A DNA stretch of 64,000 bases from Myroides injenensis M09-0166 (GCF_000246945.1 NZ_BAEX01000006.1:1-64000), one strand, 5' to 3'; counted from the stretch's first letter, positions 26,037 to 35,419 are shown. Notes: generated from the letters alone by a model not told the origin. Program-made: numbers and translations.

Positions 26037-28409
26037 ATGAGAATTATACTTGTTGTATTCTCTCTATTGCTATCAATTAATATGTTTTCGCAAGACAATA
26101 AGTTTATTGTCAAAGGGGAAATATCTGATAATTATGGAGTTGCATTAGTGGGGAGTACTATTATATTAGGTGATCAAGCAACAATGACTGATGCTGAAGG
26201 TAAGTTTGTATTTAACAGTGTTAAAAAAGGTGTCTATCCTTTAGTTATCAATTATATAGGATATGAGTCAGTTAGTAAAACTATTGATGTTAATGGAGAA
26301 TTATCTCTTCACTTTCACCTAAAAGAAGATATTACATTATTAGACCAAGTAGTAGTATCTGCTAAGGGAAATAAGACAATCACGCATATAGATAAAATCA
26401 GCAATCAGGAACTTACTGAAAAGTTCAATGGTTCTTTTGCTAAAACATTAGAGGCTATTCCAGGAGTCAACGCTATGGAAATTGGTGCAGGTGCATCGAA
26501 ACCTATAATTAGAGGATTAGGTTTTAATAGAGTTGCAGTCGCTGAAAATGGCACAAAACAAGAAGGTCAACAATGGGGGGCTGATCACGGTCTAGAAATA
26601 GATGCATTTAGTACTGAAGAAGTTGAAATTATAAAAGGTGTTGGAGCAATTGAATATGGTAGTGATGCTATAGGAGGAGTTATTAAGATTAATAATGAAA
26701 AAGTACCTCAGGTACATTCTTTTTCTGGGCAAGCTACTGTTTTTGGTAAGACTGTAAATGATTCTTATGGGGCTTCTGTACAAATAAAAGCACGTGAGGA
26801 CAAGTTTTTCTATAAGTTCAAAGCTACTGGTCAAGATTATGGAGATTACCGTGTACCGACAGATCGTATTAATTATTTAGATACTAAAATTCCTATTTAC
26901 AATGGACGTATGAAGAATACAGCAGGTAAAAACTTTGCGTTATACGGACAGATAGGTTACGTGGATAAAAAAGTGAAAAATATCTTAAGTATCAGTAATG
27001 TTTATGATAAGAGTGGCTTCTTTCCTGGATCACATGGATTACCAGATATATCTTCTGTAATTGATGATGGAAATCACAGAGATATTGGCTTGCCAAATCA
27101 AAGCGTGAATCACTTTAAGGTGATTAATAGTTTTAGTTATGATATTACAGACAATAGTAAATTGTCTGCAGTACTTTCATGGCAAAATAATAAACGTCAG
27201 GAGAACAGTAAGTTTCATACGCATTTCGACAATCAAGAAGCACCAGCTAAGAATCCTAATTTAGAGCTACAGTTTGTTCTTAATACGTTTGATGCTGCAG
27301 TGAAGTATGAATATATTTCACCTAAGAATCACAAAAGTACAATTGGTTTACAATACAATTATCAAAATAACGTAATAGATGGTTTTGGATTCCTACTTCC
27401 AAAATTTAATCGCTATGGCGTTGGAGTATTTGCTACACATGAGCACTATGTAAATGAGCGTATGAGTTGGGAAGCTGGAGTGAGAGCAGATTATGCTGAG
27501 ATTCATATTAAACCTTTTTATGATGCGTATTTATATGACTATCTAAAAGGGATGGGACATTCACATAATTTTGCCGCTGATTATGCGCAACGCAGTCACA
27601 AGTTAGATAAAGACTTTTCTAGTTTTAATGCGATGATCGGTGCTAAATATGAATTAACATCTAAAATAGAAGTAGCAGCAACATTAGGAACAAACTTTAG
27701 ATTTCCTACAGCTATTGAGTTAGCATCAAATGGAGTACACCACGGTGCTTTTAGACATGAAAAAGGGAATCCTAATCTAGATCCAGAACAAGGGTTAGCT
27801 TTTGATTTTAGAGCGAGTTATGAAAGCACCAATTTTAGTACTACACTGAGTCCTTATGCTTATTATTTCTCTAACTATATATTTTTAAAACCATCAGGCA
27901 AGTTTTCTGTACTTCCTGATAGTGGGCAAATCTATGAGTACTCACAATCAGAGGCGATTATCACAGGTATAGAGTGGAAGGCAGAACAACGTTTCTTAAG
28001 ACATTTTACACTAGAAGGAGTATTTGAGTATATCTACAATAGACAAGTTTCTAATGGAAAGAAAGGGGATTATCCACTTCCTTTTTCACCTCCTATGAAC
28101 TTTTTCGGTGAATTGAAATATGAGTTTAATGATTTTAAATTCTTTAAAAAGCCAGAGGTCTATTTTAATGGTAAGTGGTTTGCTAAACAAGAGCGCATCG
28201 CACAAGGGGAAGAGATTACACCAAGTTCTGTTAGCTATGGTGCTGGTATTTCTTCTACACTAATGTTTGGAAAAGTAGAGGCTAAAGCGAGTCTTGTCGC
28301 TACTAATATTTTTGATAAAAAGATATTGAACCACATGAGTTTTTATAGACCATTGGAAATACCTGAGTTAGGACGTTCTATTCAATTAATGATACAAATA
28401 CCATTTTAA
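26037..28409 (+). CDS. TonB-dependent receptor, probably for a metal
   Basis: A 790-residue outer membrane receptor. Signal peptide (LLLSINMFSQ), N-terminal carboxypeptidase-D-like beta-sandwich (about 22-100; GEISDNYGVALVGSTIILG, then TDAEGKFVF), plug domain (about 105-225; LEAIPGVNAME, KPIIRGLGFNRVAV, VEIIKGVGAIEYGSDAIGGVI), and a 22-strand barrel ending in IQIPF. An extracellular loop is His-rich (GMGHSHNFAADYAQRSHK). There is no SusD partner, so glycan import is unlikely. Flanking small proteins with Cys/His motifs and a His-rich DUF4625 lipoprotein point to zinc, copper or another metal, which is inferred from context. Confidence 0.88.
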   Translation: MRIILVVFSLLLSINMFSQDNKFIVKGEISDNYGVALVGSTIILGDQATMTDAEGKFVFNSVKKGVYPLVINYIGYESVSKTIDVNGELSLHFHLKEDITLLDQVVVSAKGNKTITHIDKISNQELTEKFNGSFAKTLEAIPGVNAMEIGAGASKPIIRGLGFNRVAVAENGTKQEGQQWGADHGLEIDAFSTEEVEIIKGVGAIEYGSDAIGGVIKINNEKVPQVHSFSGQATVFGKTVNDSYGASVQIKAREDKFFYKFKATGQDYGDYRVPTDRINYLDTKIPIYNGRMKNTAGKNFALYGQIGYVDKKVKNILSISNVYDKSGFFPGSHGLPDISSVIDDGNHRDIGLPNQSVNHFKVINSFSYDITDNSKLSAVLSWQNNKRQENSKFHTHFDNQEAPAKNPNLELQFVLNTFDAAVKYEYISPKNHKSTIGLQYNYQNNVIDGFGFLLPKFNRYGVGVFATHEHYVNERMSWEAGVRADYAEIHIKPFYDAYLYDYLKGMGHSHNFAADYAQRSHKLDKDFSSFNAMIGAKYELTSKIEVAATLGTNFRFPTAIELASNGVHHGAFRHEKGNPNLDPEQGLAFDFRASYESTNFSTTLSPYAYYFSNYIFLKPSGKFSVLPDSGQIYEYSQSEAIITGIEWKAEQRFLRHFTLEGVFEYIYNRQVSNGKKGDYPLPFSPPMNFFGELKYEFNDFKFFKKPEVYFNGKWFAKQERIAQGEEITPSSVSYGAGISSTLMFGKVEAKASLVATNIFDKKILNHMSFYRPLEIPELGRSIQLMIQIPF

Positions 28410-28741
28410 TGAGAAACAAGAACATACGTGTTCTGTGGTTTGCTTTTATGTTATTGGTCTTTATTGTACCACATATTAGTAACAATTTACACTATGTTAT
28501 CGTTAAACATACATTTGGTAAAAAGAATAATAACCTAGAATGGGTTGATAGTAATACTGTTCATTATTGTGAGCAGTACCTTTGTAAAACTGCTCCATTA
28601 TTAGAAGTTACTTTTTTTCATTGGGAGGTGTTCCACACTCTTGATTATAAAGAAGTACTAGATAATGTAACGGAGCATTATAGAGATTTATCAGTTGTTT
28701 ATTTAAAGTTAAGAGGGCCGCCTAATAGTTCTAATATTTAG
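28409..28741 (+). CDS. Small exported protein ending in RGPP
   Basis: A 110-residue protein with an N-terminal signal anchor (VLWFAFMLLVFIVPHI), paired Cys in HYCEQYLCK, and a tail of YLKLRGPPNSSNI. The tail and general layout resemble the 124-residue protein at 25452 (YYSLRAPP). Its ATG overlaps the last base of the TonB receptor stop codon (TAATG), so translation is coupled. No family is named with confidence. Its coupling to the receptor suggests a role in the same uptake process. Confidence 0.65.
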   Translation: MRNKNIRVLWFAFMLLVFIVPHISNNLHYVIVKHTFGKKNNNLEWVDSNTVHYCEQYLCKTAPLLEVTFFHWEVFHTLDYKEVLDNVTEHYRDLSVVYLKLRGPPNSSNI

Positions 28742-28787
28742 AAATTCATTTTGCACAACTCAAGTTTAAATAATTAAAATAAATACA

Positions 28788-29354
28788 ATGAAAAATTTAA
28801 AATATATCTCTTTATTATCAATCGCTAGTGTTTTTACTTTTACCTCATGTACATCAGGTGATGACAATGTAGACACAGAAAAACCAGTAGTAATACTTAA
28901 TGCACCTGTAGAAGGAGCAAAATTACAAGCAGGTAAAGATGTCCATTTTGATATGGATCTTTCAGATAATGAAGCTCTAGGTTCTTACAATGTTGATATT
29001 CATAATAATTTTGATGGCCATGACCATACAGGACATAGTGATACTAAGGCATTTAGTGTAATTCTTGCAGATGGTCACGACCACGACCACGACCATGATG
29101 AAGAGAACGAGGCACGTCAGCCTTTTAAATTCAATAGAACATGGGATGATATCTATGGATTAAGAAATACACATGTTCATCAACATGAAATTGTAATCGA
29201 TAAGGATGCTAAACGTGGTGCTTATCATTTTGTAGTAAAAGTTGTGGATAAAGCAGGAAACCAAACTATGGTTTTTAGAAATATAGAAATAGTAGATAAA
29301 ATTGAAGGAGAAGATGGTCACGATCATGATCATGATCACGGGCATACTCATTAA
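28788..29354 (+). CDS. DUF4625 domain lipoprotein with two His/Asp tracts
   Basis: A 188-residue lipoprotein (lipobox TFTSCTSG). The DUF4625 core is an immunoglobulin-like sandwich beginning DTEKPVVILNAPVEGAKLQAG, with FDMDLSDNEALGSYNVDIHNNFDGH typical of the family. Two His-rich runs stand out: HDHDHDHDEE in the middle and GHDHDHDHGHTH at the very C-terminus. They resemble the metal-chelating loops of zinc-binding proteins. Fourth gene of the receptor locus, ending in a strong terminator. A surface or periplasmic metal-binding partner of the receptor is inferred. Confidence 0.8.
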   Translation: MKNLKYISLLSIASVFTFTSCTSGDDNVDTEKPVVILNAPVEGAKLQAGKDVHFDMDLSDNEALGSYNVDIHNNFDGHDHTGHSDTKAFSVILADGHDHDHDHDEENEARQPFKFNRTWDDIYGLRNTHVHQHEIVIDKDAKRGAYHFVVKVVDKAGNQTMVFRNIEIVDKIEGEDGHDHDHDHGHTH

Positions 29355-29382
29355 GAAGATGTTTATCCTATTTAATTTTTTT

Positions 29383-29417
29383 AAAAAAGCAAGGAAGTCC
29401 CCACTCCTTGCTTTTTT
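29383..29417 (+). terminator. Terminator of the metal-acquisition-like locus
   Basis: AAAAAAGCAAGGA / TCCTTGCTTTTTT hairpin, 9-base loop, T-run on the right. Confidence 0.88.
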
Positions 29418-29494
29418 CTTTATAAGTAAACGCTTCTATTACTGTTTACTTTTATATATATTTGTTTTTAACTAATTTTTTACTCTAATAATTT

Positions 29495-31612
29495 ATGAAA
29501 AAAACGATTATGACACTATTAGTCGCTACGGTGATTGTTTCTTGTAAACAAGGAAGCAATGAATCAGCAACTAGTCTAACATATCCAGACACAAAAAAGG
29601 GCGAAGTAGTAGATACTTATTTTGATGTTGAAGTAGCTGATCCTTACCGTTGGTTAGAGGATGACCGCTCTGAAGAAACGGCTGCATGGGTAAAAGCAGA
29701 AAATGAAGTGACTTTTGATTATCTAGCTCAAATCCCTTTCAGAGACCAATTGAAAAAACAAATGGAAGAAGCTTGGAATTATGAAAAGATAGGCGCTCCA
29801 TTTAAAGAAGGTGATTACACTTATTTCTTTAAGAATGATGGGTTACAGAATCAATCTATTTTGTATCGTAAAGATGCAGAAGGAAAAGAAGAAGTATTCT
29901 TAGATCCTAATAAATTCTCAGCTGATGGTACTACATCATTGGGTAGTATCGATTTCTCTGAAGACGGAAGTAAAGCTGCATACGCTATTTCAGAAGGTGG
30001 AAGTGATTGGAGAAAAATTATTGTACTTGATACAAAAACGAAAGAGGTGATAGGAGATACTCTAGTTGACGTTAAGTTTAGTGGAGTTTCTTGGTTTGGA
30101 GATGAAGGGTTCTATTACTCTAGCTATGATAAACCTGAAGGAAGTGAACTGTCTGCTAAAACAGATCAACATAAATTGTATTATCACAAATTAGGTACTT
30201 CACAAAAAGACGATGCTCTAATCTTTGGAAAAGATCAAAAGAGAAGATATGTAGGAGGTTCAGTAACAGGAGATAATAAATATCTAGTAATTTCTGCTGC
30301 TAATTCTACTTACGGAAATGAATTATACATTAAAGATTTAACTAAAGCGAATAGCCCAATAGTTACTATTGTAAATAACTTTGATAGTAGTAATTACGTA
30401 TTAGACAGTAAAGATGGTAAGCTTTTTATCGTTACTGATTATAAAGCACCTAACTCTAGAGTAGTAACAGTAGATGCTACTAATCCAAAACAAGATAATT
30501 GGGTAGACTTTATTGCTGAAACGGAGAATGTACTAACACCTACTAAAGGTGCTGGATATATATTTGCTAGCTATTTAAAGGATGCTGTTTCTATGGTAAA
30601 ACAGTATGACTATTCAGGAAAAGAAATTAGAGAAATTGAATTACCTGGTGTAGGAAGTGTAGGCGGTTTTGGTGGTAAAAAAGAAGATACAACTCTTTAT
30701 TACTCGTTTACTAATTACATTACTCCAGGAACTATTTATGCTTTTGATCCTAAAGATGGTACTTCTAAAGTATATGAGCAACCTAAAGTAAAGTTTGACT
30801 CTTCTCAATATGAGTCAAAACAAGTATTCTATACTTCAAAAGATGGAACTAAAGTTCCTATGATTATTACTCATAAAAAGGGAATTAAATTAGACGGAAC
30901 GAATCCTACTATGTTATATGCTTATGGAGGATTTAATATTAGTCTAACTCCTTCATTTAGTATTGCTAATGCTATTTGGTTAGAAAACGGTGGTGTGTAT
31001 GCAGTACCAAATCTTAGAGGTGGTGGAGAGTATGGAAAAGAATGGCATGTTGCAGGAACTAAAATGCAAAAACAAAATGTGTTTGATGATTTCATTGCCG
31101 CGGCTCAATATTTAATCGACAATAAATATACTTCTTCTGATTTCTTAGCTATTAAAGGTGGGTCAAATGGAGGATTATTAGTAGGAGCTACTATGACTCA
31201 ACGTCCTGATCTTATGAAGGTAGCTTTACCAGCAGTTGGTGTATTAGATATGCTTAGATACCACACATTCACAGCAGGTGCAGGATGGGCTTATGACTAT
31301 GGTACTTCTGAGGATAGTAAAGAGATGTTTGAGTACATTAAGGGATATTCTCCTTTACACAATGTAAGAGAAGTTGCTTATCCAGCAACAATGATTACAA
31401 CAGGAGATCATGATGATAGAGTTGTTCCAGCACACAGCTTTAAATTTGCTGCTGAGTTACAAGCTAAAAATACAGGGAATAATCCTATGCTTATTCGCAT
31501 TGAAACTAATGCAGGTCATGGGGCAGGTAAATCAATTGCACAACAAGTACAAGAAAACGTTGATTTACAAGCGTTCACATTATACAATATGGGAGTTAAG
31601 AAATTAAAATAA
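29495..31612 (+). CDS. Prolyl oligopeptidase (S9A family)
   Basis: Serine peptidase cleaving short peptides after proline. A lipoprotein-type signal ([13 protein letters not shown]) suggests export to the periplasm. N-terminal seven-blade propeller follows the opening [27 protein letters not shown]. The alpha/beta-hydrolase domain carries S557 ([11 protein letters not shown]), D640/D641 ([13 protein letters not shown]) and H675 (NAGHGAGK), matching the catalytic triad of the family. Length 705 residues is normal. It is a single gene with a shared terminator downstream. Confidence 0.95.
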   Translation: MKKTIMTLLVATVIVSCKQGSNESATSLTYPDTKKGEVVDTYFDVEVADPYRWLEDDRSEETAAWVKAENEVTFDYLAQIPFRDQLKKQMEEAWNYEKIGAPFKEGDYTYFFKNDGLQNQSILYRKDAEGKEEVFLDPNKFSADGTTSLGSIDFSEDGSKAAYAISEGGSDWRKIIVLDTKTKEVIGDTLVDVKFSGVSWFGDEGFYYSSYDKPEGSELSAKTDQHKLYYHKLGTSQKDDALIFGKDQKRRYVGGSVTGDNKYLVISAANSTYGNELYIKDLTKANSPIVTIVNNFDSSNYVLDSKDGKLFIVTDYKAPNSRVVTVDATNPKQDNWVDFIAETENVLTPTKGAGYIFASYLKDAVSMVKQYDYSGKEIREIELPGVGSVGGFGGKKEDTTLYYSFTNYITPGTIYAFDPKDGTSKVYEQPKVKFDSSQYESKQVFYTSKDGTKVPMIITHKKGIKLDGTNPTMLYAYGGFNISLTPSFSIANAIWLENGGVYAVPNLRGGGEYGKEWHVAGTKMQKQNVFDDFIAAAQYLIDNKYTSSDFLAIKGGSNGGLLVGATMTQRPDLMKVALPAVGVLDMLRYHTFTAGAGWAYDYGTSEDSKEMFEYIKGYSPLHNVREVAYPATMITTGDHDDRVVPAHSFKFAAELQAKNTGNNPMLIRIETNAGHGAGKSIAQQVQENVDLQAFTLYNMGVKKLK

Positions 31613-31634
31613 TAATCTCTTATCTTTGATAAAT

Positions 31635-31666
31635 AAAAGGCGAGTCAAGAAATTGACTCGCCTTTT
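31635..31666. terminator. Bidirectional terminator after the prolyl oligopeptidase gene
   Basis: Perfect 14-bp hairpin AAAAGGCGAGTCAA / TTGACTCGCCTTTT with a GAAA loop, between convergent genes. Confidence 0.9.
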
Positions 31667-31675
31667 CTATTTGTA

Positions 31676-32431
31676 TTAATTGGTCTTTATCTTTGGGAAA
31701 CCGCCATCTACACTTAGTTCAGTACCAACTATAAATGAGGCATCATCAGAGGCTAAGAACAATACTGCTTGTGCTACTTCAGAGGGCAGTCCAAAACGCT
31801 GTATTGGTACTTGAGGAGCAAAAGATGTTGTAAATTGTTCTACTTGTTCTTTAGACAAATTAGATCTATCGAAGTAATTTGTTTGTATAGGACCAGGAGA
31901 TACAGCATTTACGCGTATCCCTTTACTTATTAATTCAGCTGCAAAAGTCTTTGTAAAAGACTGCACTGCTGCTTTTGCAGCAGAATACACGCTTGAGTTC
32001 TGCATGCCTACCTCTGTAACTATAGAAGTATTGAGAATGATAGCGCTATTAGTGGACATTAGTGGCAGTATTTGTTGCACAGTGAACAGCGTTCCTCTAA
32101 CGATAGTGTCAAACATCTCATTATAATGTGACTCATCTATCAATTCGATAGGAGCATACTTGCCAAAACCGGCATTGACATAGACAATATCTAAATGATC
32201 AGTATGTGATTTTAATACTCCTTGCAGCTTCATTAAGTCTGACATTGAGCTTGCATCAGATACAATGCCTATAACTTGACTACCTATTTCTTTTACAGTA
32301 TTTTCTACTGTATCGCTATACCTACCAGTAATGATTACTTGTGCTCCCTCATCACTTAATAATTGGGCAGTTGCTTTACCAATACCACTTGTAGCGCCTG
32401 TAATAAGAGCTACTTTACCTTTTAGTTTCAT
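31676..32431 (-). CDS. Short-chain dehydrogenase/reductase
   Basis: A 251-residue classical SDR: NAD(P)-binding TGATSGIGKAT near the N-terminus, YVNAGFGKYAP (NAG motif), catalytic Tyr-x3-Lys in VYSAAKAAVQSF with the preceding Ser in ILNTSIVTE, and the C-terminal GTELSVDGGF. Substrate unknown. The start MKLKGKVALITG is preferred because a good promoter box overlaps the longer frame. It is not obviously in an operon. Confidence 0.88.
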   Translation of the reverse strand: MKLKGKVALITGATSGIGKATAQLLSDEGAQVIITGRYSDTVENTVKEIGSQVIGIVSDASSMSDLMKLQGVLKSHTDHLDIVYVNAGFGKYAPIELIDESHYNEMFDTIVRGTLFTVQQILPLMSTNSAIILNTSIVTEVGMQNSSVYSAAKAAVQSFTKTFAAELISKGIRVNAVSPGPIQTNYFDRSNLSKEQVEQFTTSFAPQVPIQRFGLPSEVAQAVLFLASDDASFIVGTELSVDGGFPKIKTN

Positions 32432-32451
32432 ATCGATTTGATTTAAAGCTT

Positions 32452-32459
32452 CAAAAGTA
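32452..32459 (-). promoter_or_regulatory. -7 box of the SDR gene
   Basis: The minus strand reads TACTTTTG, a full match, 20 bases before the chosen start codon. It lies inside the longer reading frame, supporting the shorter protein. Confidence 0.6.
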
Positions 32460-32502
32460 TAGAGCATCTTAGGTCATCACAATCCGTTTCTTGCTATCTT
32501 TT

Positions 32503-33108
32503 CTATTCGTATTTGTAATCTTTTACTCCTGCGTTAACTTCGAATTCTAAAAAGTTTTGTTCTGGTGGAATAGGGCATGAAAACTTTGGGTTATAGACGC
32601 AGTATGGATTATAAGCCATATTAAAGTTTAAAATGATGTCTTCTCCATCAGGTATCTCTAGATCTAGATAACGTCCTCCCCCATAAGTAGTATCTCCTGA
32701 AGTTAAATCTGTGAAGGGAAGAAATAAATGCTTTTCGTATTCTTTTTTATTTCTCAAATTAACATCTTGAAAAATATCTACTTTATAAGTTTTGTTATTG
32801 TACTCAAATGTCACTATACCATATCTTACATATATAGGTTTTCTACTAGTGGTAGTATTCATCTCAAAAGGTTTTTCATTTGGGGTTCTTTCTAATTTCC
32901 CAGATATAATGAAATCCTCTTGTACAGGGAAGAAATCTAAACCTTTGAATGTTTTTATAGCATCCTTTGGTAATGGCGAAGTTTCAGTATTAGCAAATTC
33001 TTTATTTAACTTATTTTGGAATGTCTTAGCTGTTTCTATTTCATTAGTATTTGATGTACAAGATACTAGTCCAAAAAGCATAATTGCTAAGGCGTACAGT
33101 TTTTTCAT
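32503..33108 (-). CDS. DUF1684 family lipoprotein
   Basis: About 201 residues. Lipoprotein signal MKKLYALAIMLFGLVSC. The DUF1684 core is visible: FQNKLNKEFANTETSPLPK at the start, YVRYGIVTFEYNNKTYKVDIFQD, LFLPFTDLTSGDTTYGGGRYLDLE, and the C-terminal NFNMAYNPYCVYNPKFSCPIPP with its conserved NPYC motif. The family is uncharacterised. The chosen ATG drops 17 residues of the longer frame. The gene lies just downstream of dps on the same strand, with a terminator between them. Confidence 0.85.
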   Translation of the reverse strand: MKKLYALAIMLFGLVSCTSNTNEIETAKTFQNKLNKEFANTETSPLPKDAIKTFKGLDFFPVQEDFIISGKLERTPNEKPFEMNTTTSRKPIYVRYGIVTFEYNNKTYKVDIFQDVNLRNKKEYEKHLFLPFTDLTSGDTTYGGGRYLDLEIPDGEDIILNFNMAYNPYCVYNPKFSCPIPPEQNFLEFEVNAGVKDYKYE

Positions 33109-33138
33109 GTTAATTATTATTGTTTGAGGTAAAAATAT

Positions 33139-33170
33139 AAAAAAAGGTTTGCCTATCAAAAGGCAAACCT
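33139..33170 (-). terminator. Terminator of dps
   Basis: AGGTTTGCC / GGCAAACCT hairpin followed on the minus strand by seven T residues. Confidence 0.88.
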
Positions 33171-33194
33171 AAATATTGGACAGTTTGTAATTTA

Positions 33195-33668
33195 TTAACC
33201 TAAGTGAGCTCGTAACATCCAAGCTGTTTTTTCATGCTGTTCTAGTAACCCAATTAAGAAGTCAGCAGTACTTTTATCATTATATTCTTCGATAGAGTCT
33301 ATGTTCTCTCTAATGTAAGTAATAATCATTTCATAGTCGATAAGTAATTCTTTTACCCAAGATTTACTATCATTATCAGTTGTACTTCTTTTCTCTGTTA
33401 AATGCGTTAAACGTAAATAGTCAGTTAAAGAAGAAGGAGCGTAATGTCCTAGTGTTTTAATACGTTCTGCAATTGCATCAACATCAATTATTAGCTCATT
33501 ATATAAAGTTTCGAAATAAACGTGTTTAGAATGGAAGTCAATTCCTTCTACGTTATAATGTGCATTTCTAACTTTAGTGTATAATACGAATTCATCTGCT
33601 AATAAATGAGATAATACCTCAGCGATATGTTGACGTGCGTTGTCTGTAAGACCTATATTTGCTTTCAT
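33195..33668 (-). CDS. dps: Dps family ferritin-like DNA-protection protein
   Basis: A 157-residue Dps/ferritin-like protein that oxidises and stores iron and protects DNA. Family signature: KVRNAHYNVEGIDFHSKHVYFE, then YNELIIDVDAIAERI, giving the His and Asp/Glu ferroxidase ligands expected at the dimer interface. The DNA-binding tail is short. The upstream box TACCTTTA (33692-33699, minus) is a near match to the -7 consensus. Expected to respond to oxidative stress or stationary phase, which is not visible here. Confidence 0.93.
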   Translation of the reverse strand: MKANIGLTDNARQHIAEVLSHLLADEFVLYTKVRNAHYNVEGIDFHSKHVYFETLYNELIIDVDAIAERIKTLGHYAPSSLTDYLRLTHLTEKRSTTDNDSKSWVKELLIDYEMIITYIRENIDSIEEYNDKSTADFLIGLLEQHEKTAWMLRAHLG

Positions 33669-33819
33669 AACATTGTGATTTTTTGTTTATATAAAGGTAC
33701 AAAAAAATGATACAAAAGTCTGATATTGTGATAATTTATAGTAATATTACTATTGAATAATTTTATAGAATCTTGTAAATCGACAGTGGTGTAATCAATG
33801 TTATGTCGTACGAGAAAAT

Positions 33820-33848
33820 AAAAAAAGGATAGCAATTTGCTATCCTTT
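33820..33848 (-). terminator. Terminator of the LEA-like lipoprotein gene
   Basis: AAGGATAGCAA / TTGCTATCCTT hairpin with a T-run on the minus strand. Confidence 0.85.
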
Positions 33849-33856
33849 AGTAATTA

Positions 33857-34429
33857 TTATTTTAATGCGTCAGCTGCATTTTTTAAGCCTTGTTTAGCTT
33901 CTTTAGCAGCTTTCTCTACTTTAGCTTTTTCTTCTTCTGCTTTTTTCTCAGCATCTTTTTTAGCGTCTTCAGCTTTAGTTTCTAATTCGTCCACTTTTTT
34001 CTCAGCGTCTTTTTTAGCATCTTCAGCTTTAGCTTTTAATTCTTCAGCTTTTTTGTCAGCGTCATTTTTAACGTCTTTAGCATCTTCTTTTAGATCTTTA
34101 GCCGCTTTTTCTGTTTCAGCTTTTAGATTTTTATAAGCATCTTCAGCTTTTTGTTTAGCATCTTCCCAAGTTTTTTCTGCATCTTTCAATACTTCTTTAG
34201 CTTTAGCTTCTGCTTCTTTATCTCCGCTTTTTACTGCTTCTTCTACAGCTTTTTTCGCTTCTTCTAATTTTGTTCCAGCTTCTTCTTTAGCTTTGTCAAA
34301 TTTTTCAGCTGCCTCTTTAGCCTCTGCACTTACTTCTGTTTTTGCCTTATCAGCATCGCTCTTTGCGTCTTTACAAGATGTAGCGAATATTAATCCACAT
34401 ACAGCTAATGATAACATTGCTTTTTTCAT
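33857..34429 (-). CDS. LEA-like Lys/Ala/Glu-rich lipoprotein
   Basis: A 190-residue lipoprotein (LIFATSCKDAKS). The mature chain is almost entirely Lys, Ala, Glu and Asp in near-repeats such as AEDAKKDAEKK, recurring about every 11 residues or multiples of it. This is the pattern of long amphipathic helices and coiled coils as in group 3 LEA proteins or YtxH-like proteins. No catalytic residue is expected. The DNA repeats are coding, not an intergenic array. A likely promoter (TAATTTTG) lies 36 bases upstream. A role in envelope or desiccation/osmotic protection is a guess by analogy. Confidence 0.7.
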   Translation of the reverse strand: MKKAMLSLAVCGLIFATSCKDAKSDADKAKTEVSAEAKEAAEKFDKAKEEAGTKLEEAKKAVEEAVKSGDKEAEAKAKEVLKDAEKTWEDAKQKAEDAYKNLKAETEKAAKDLKEDAKDVKNDADKKAEELKAKAEDAKKDAEKKVDELETKAEDAKKDAEKKAEEEKAKVEKAAKEAKQGLKNAADALK

Positions 34430-34464
34430 AGTTATTTTTATTTAATTTCACTTAGTGTTTAACT

Positions 34465-34472
34465 CAAAATTA
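34465..34472 (-). promoter_or_regulatory. -7 box of the LEA-like lipoprotein gene
   Basis: The minus strand reads TAATTTTG, a full TAnnTTTG match, 35 bases before the start. Confidence 0.5.
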
Positions 34473-34529
34473 AAAAAAAATGTACACACAGCGAAAAAAA
34501 AATAGAAATAAATTATAATTATGGGCATT

Positions 34530-35252
34530 TTATTTGTTTTTCCCTTTTTTGATGTCAGCTTTATCCTCTGTAAAGGTGAGTTTTCCGTATGAATTTATGT
34601 ATTTGGTTATCAGTTGTTTTCTCTTACTTATATAAGGTCCCGAATTAGTAGCTTTGTACTTTCGAGGATTAGGTAAAATTACTGCAATACTAGCTGCTTC
34701 TGCAGAAGTGAGTTTTATTGCGTCTTTTCGATACCAATATTGGGCTGCTGCTTGTGCTCCATAGACGCCATCTCCCATCTCTATACTATTTAAGTAGACC
34801 TCTAGAATGCGTTCTTTCGACCAGAATATTTCGATAAGTACTGTGAAATATGCTTCAAATCCTTTTCTTATATAGCTGCGTCCTGGCCAGAGAAATACGT
34901 TCTTAGCAGTCTGTTGCGAAATAGTACTTCCTCCCTTAATTCTAGCATTTTCTTTTTCATTATTCTTCATTGCCTTCTCAATCGCTTTCATATCAAAGCC
35001 GTTGTGCTTAAGGAAATGCCCATCTTCTGTTATAATAACGGCTTTCTGTAAGTTGACATTAATCTTATCTAATGATACCCATTGATGTTTAAGTGTAAAG
35101 GGTTTGTCACTTTTGATTTGTTCATAACCTCTTATAAACATTAAAGGAGTATAAGGTACAGGAACAAATCTGAATAGAATAACAAAGAATAAACTCAGTC
35201 CGATAAACCATAATATCACTTTTAAAGAAAAGCGAAAAAGCTTGCGAATCAT
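34530..35252 (-). CDS. mtgA: Monofunctional peptidoglycan glycosyltransferase
   Basis: Polymerises lipid II into glycan strands; GT51 family. One N-terminal membrane helix (VILWFIGLSLFFVILF), then the five family motifs: ITEDGHFLKHNGFD with the catalytic Glu, KGGSTISQQTAKNVFLWP, KGFEAYFTVLIEIFWSKERILEVYLN with the second Glu, EMGDGVYGAQAAAQYWY and EAASIAVILPNPRKY. Only the GT domain is present (240 residues), no transpeptidase, so it is the MtgA type and not a PBP1. It stands alone. Confidence 0.93.
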   Translation of the reverse strand: MIRKLFRFSLKVILWFIGLSLFFVILFRFVPVPYTPLMFIRGYEQIKSDKPFTLKHQWVSLDKINVNLQKAVIITEDGHFLKHNGFDMKAIEKAMKNNEKENARIKGGSTISQQTAKNVFLWPGRSYIRKGFEAYFTVLIEIFWSKERILEVYLNSIEMGDGVYGAQAAAQYWYRKDAIKLTSAEAASIAVILPNPRKYKATNSGPYISKRKQLITKYINSYGKLTFTEDKADIKKGKNK

Positions 35253-35383
35253 AGAATGAAGAATGATAAAAACGCCGCAAATGTAATTAAAAAACGAATG
35301 CGTACTTGATTATTATTATCTAAGTTGATTAAAATTGTTTCTAATAGTAAAGTATTGAAATTTAATAGAATAGGGGGCAAAAT

Positions 35384-35412
35384 AAAAAGAGGGACAGTAC
35401 GTCCCTCTTTTT
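35384..35412 (-). terminator. Terminator after the SDR gene at 35420
   Basis: Perfect AAAAAGAGGGAC / GTCCCTCTTTTT hairpin, 5-base loop; can act in both directions. Confidence 0.88.
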
Positions 35413-35419
35413 AATATAT

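Noticed and set aside
29077-29098. Short CACGAC tandem repeat
   Set aside because: It encodes the His-Asp tract of the DUF4625 protein and is not an independent repeat element.
31410-31607. Plus-strand frame at the end of the prolyl oligopeptidase gene
   Set aside because: Covers the catalytic Asp and His coding region in another phase.
33857-34429. Repetitive DNA that could be read as a tandem array or CRISPR
   Set aside because: The repeats are in-frame codons for Lys/Ala/Glu/Asp in an intact lipoprotein gene, without regular spacers.
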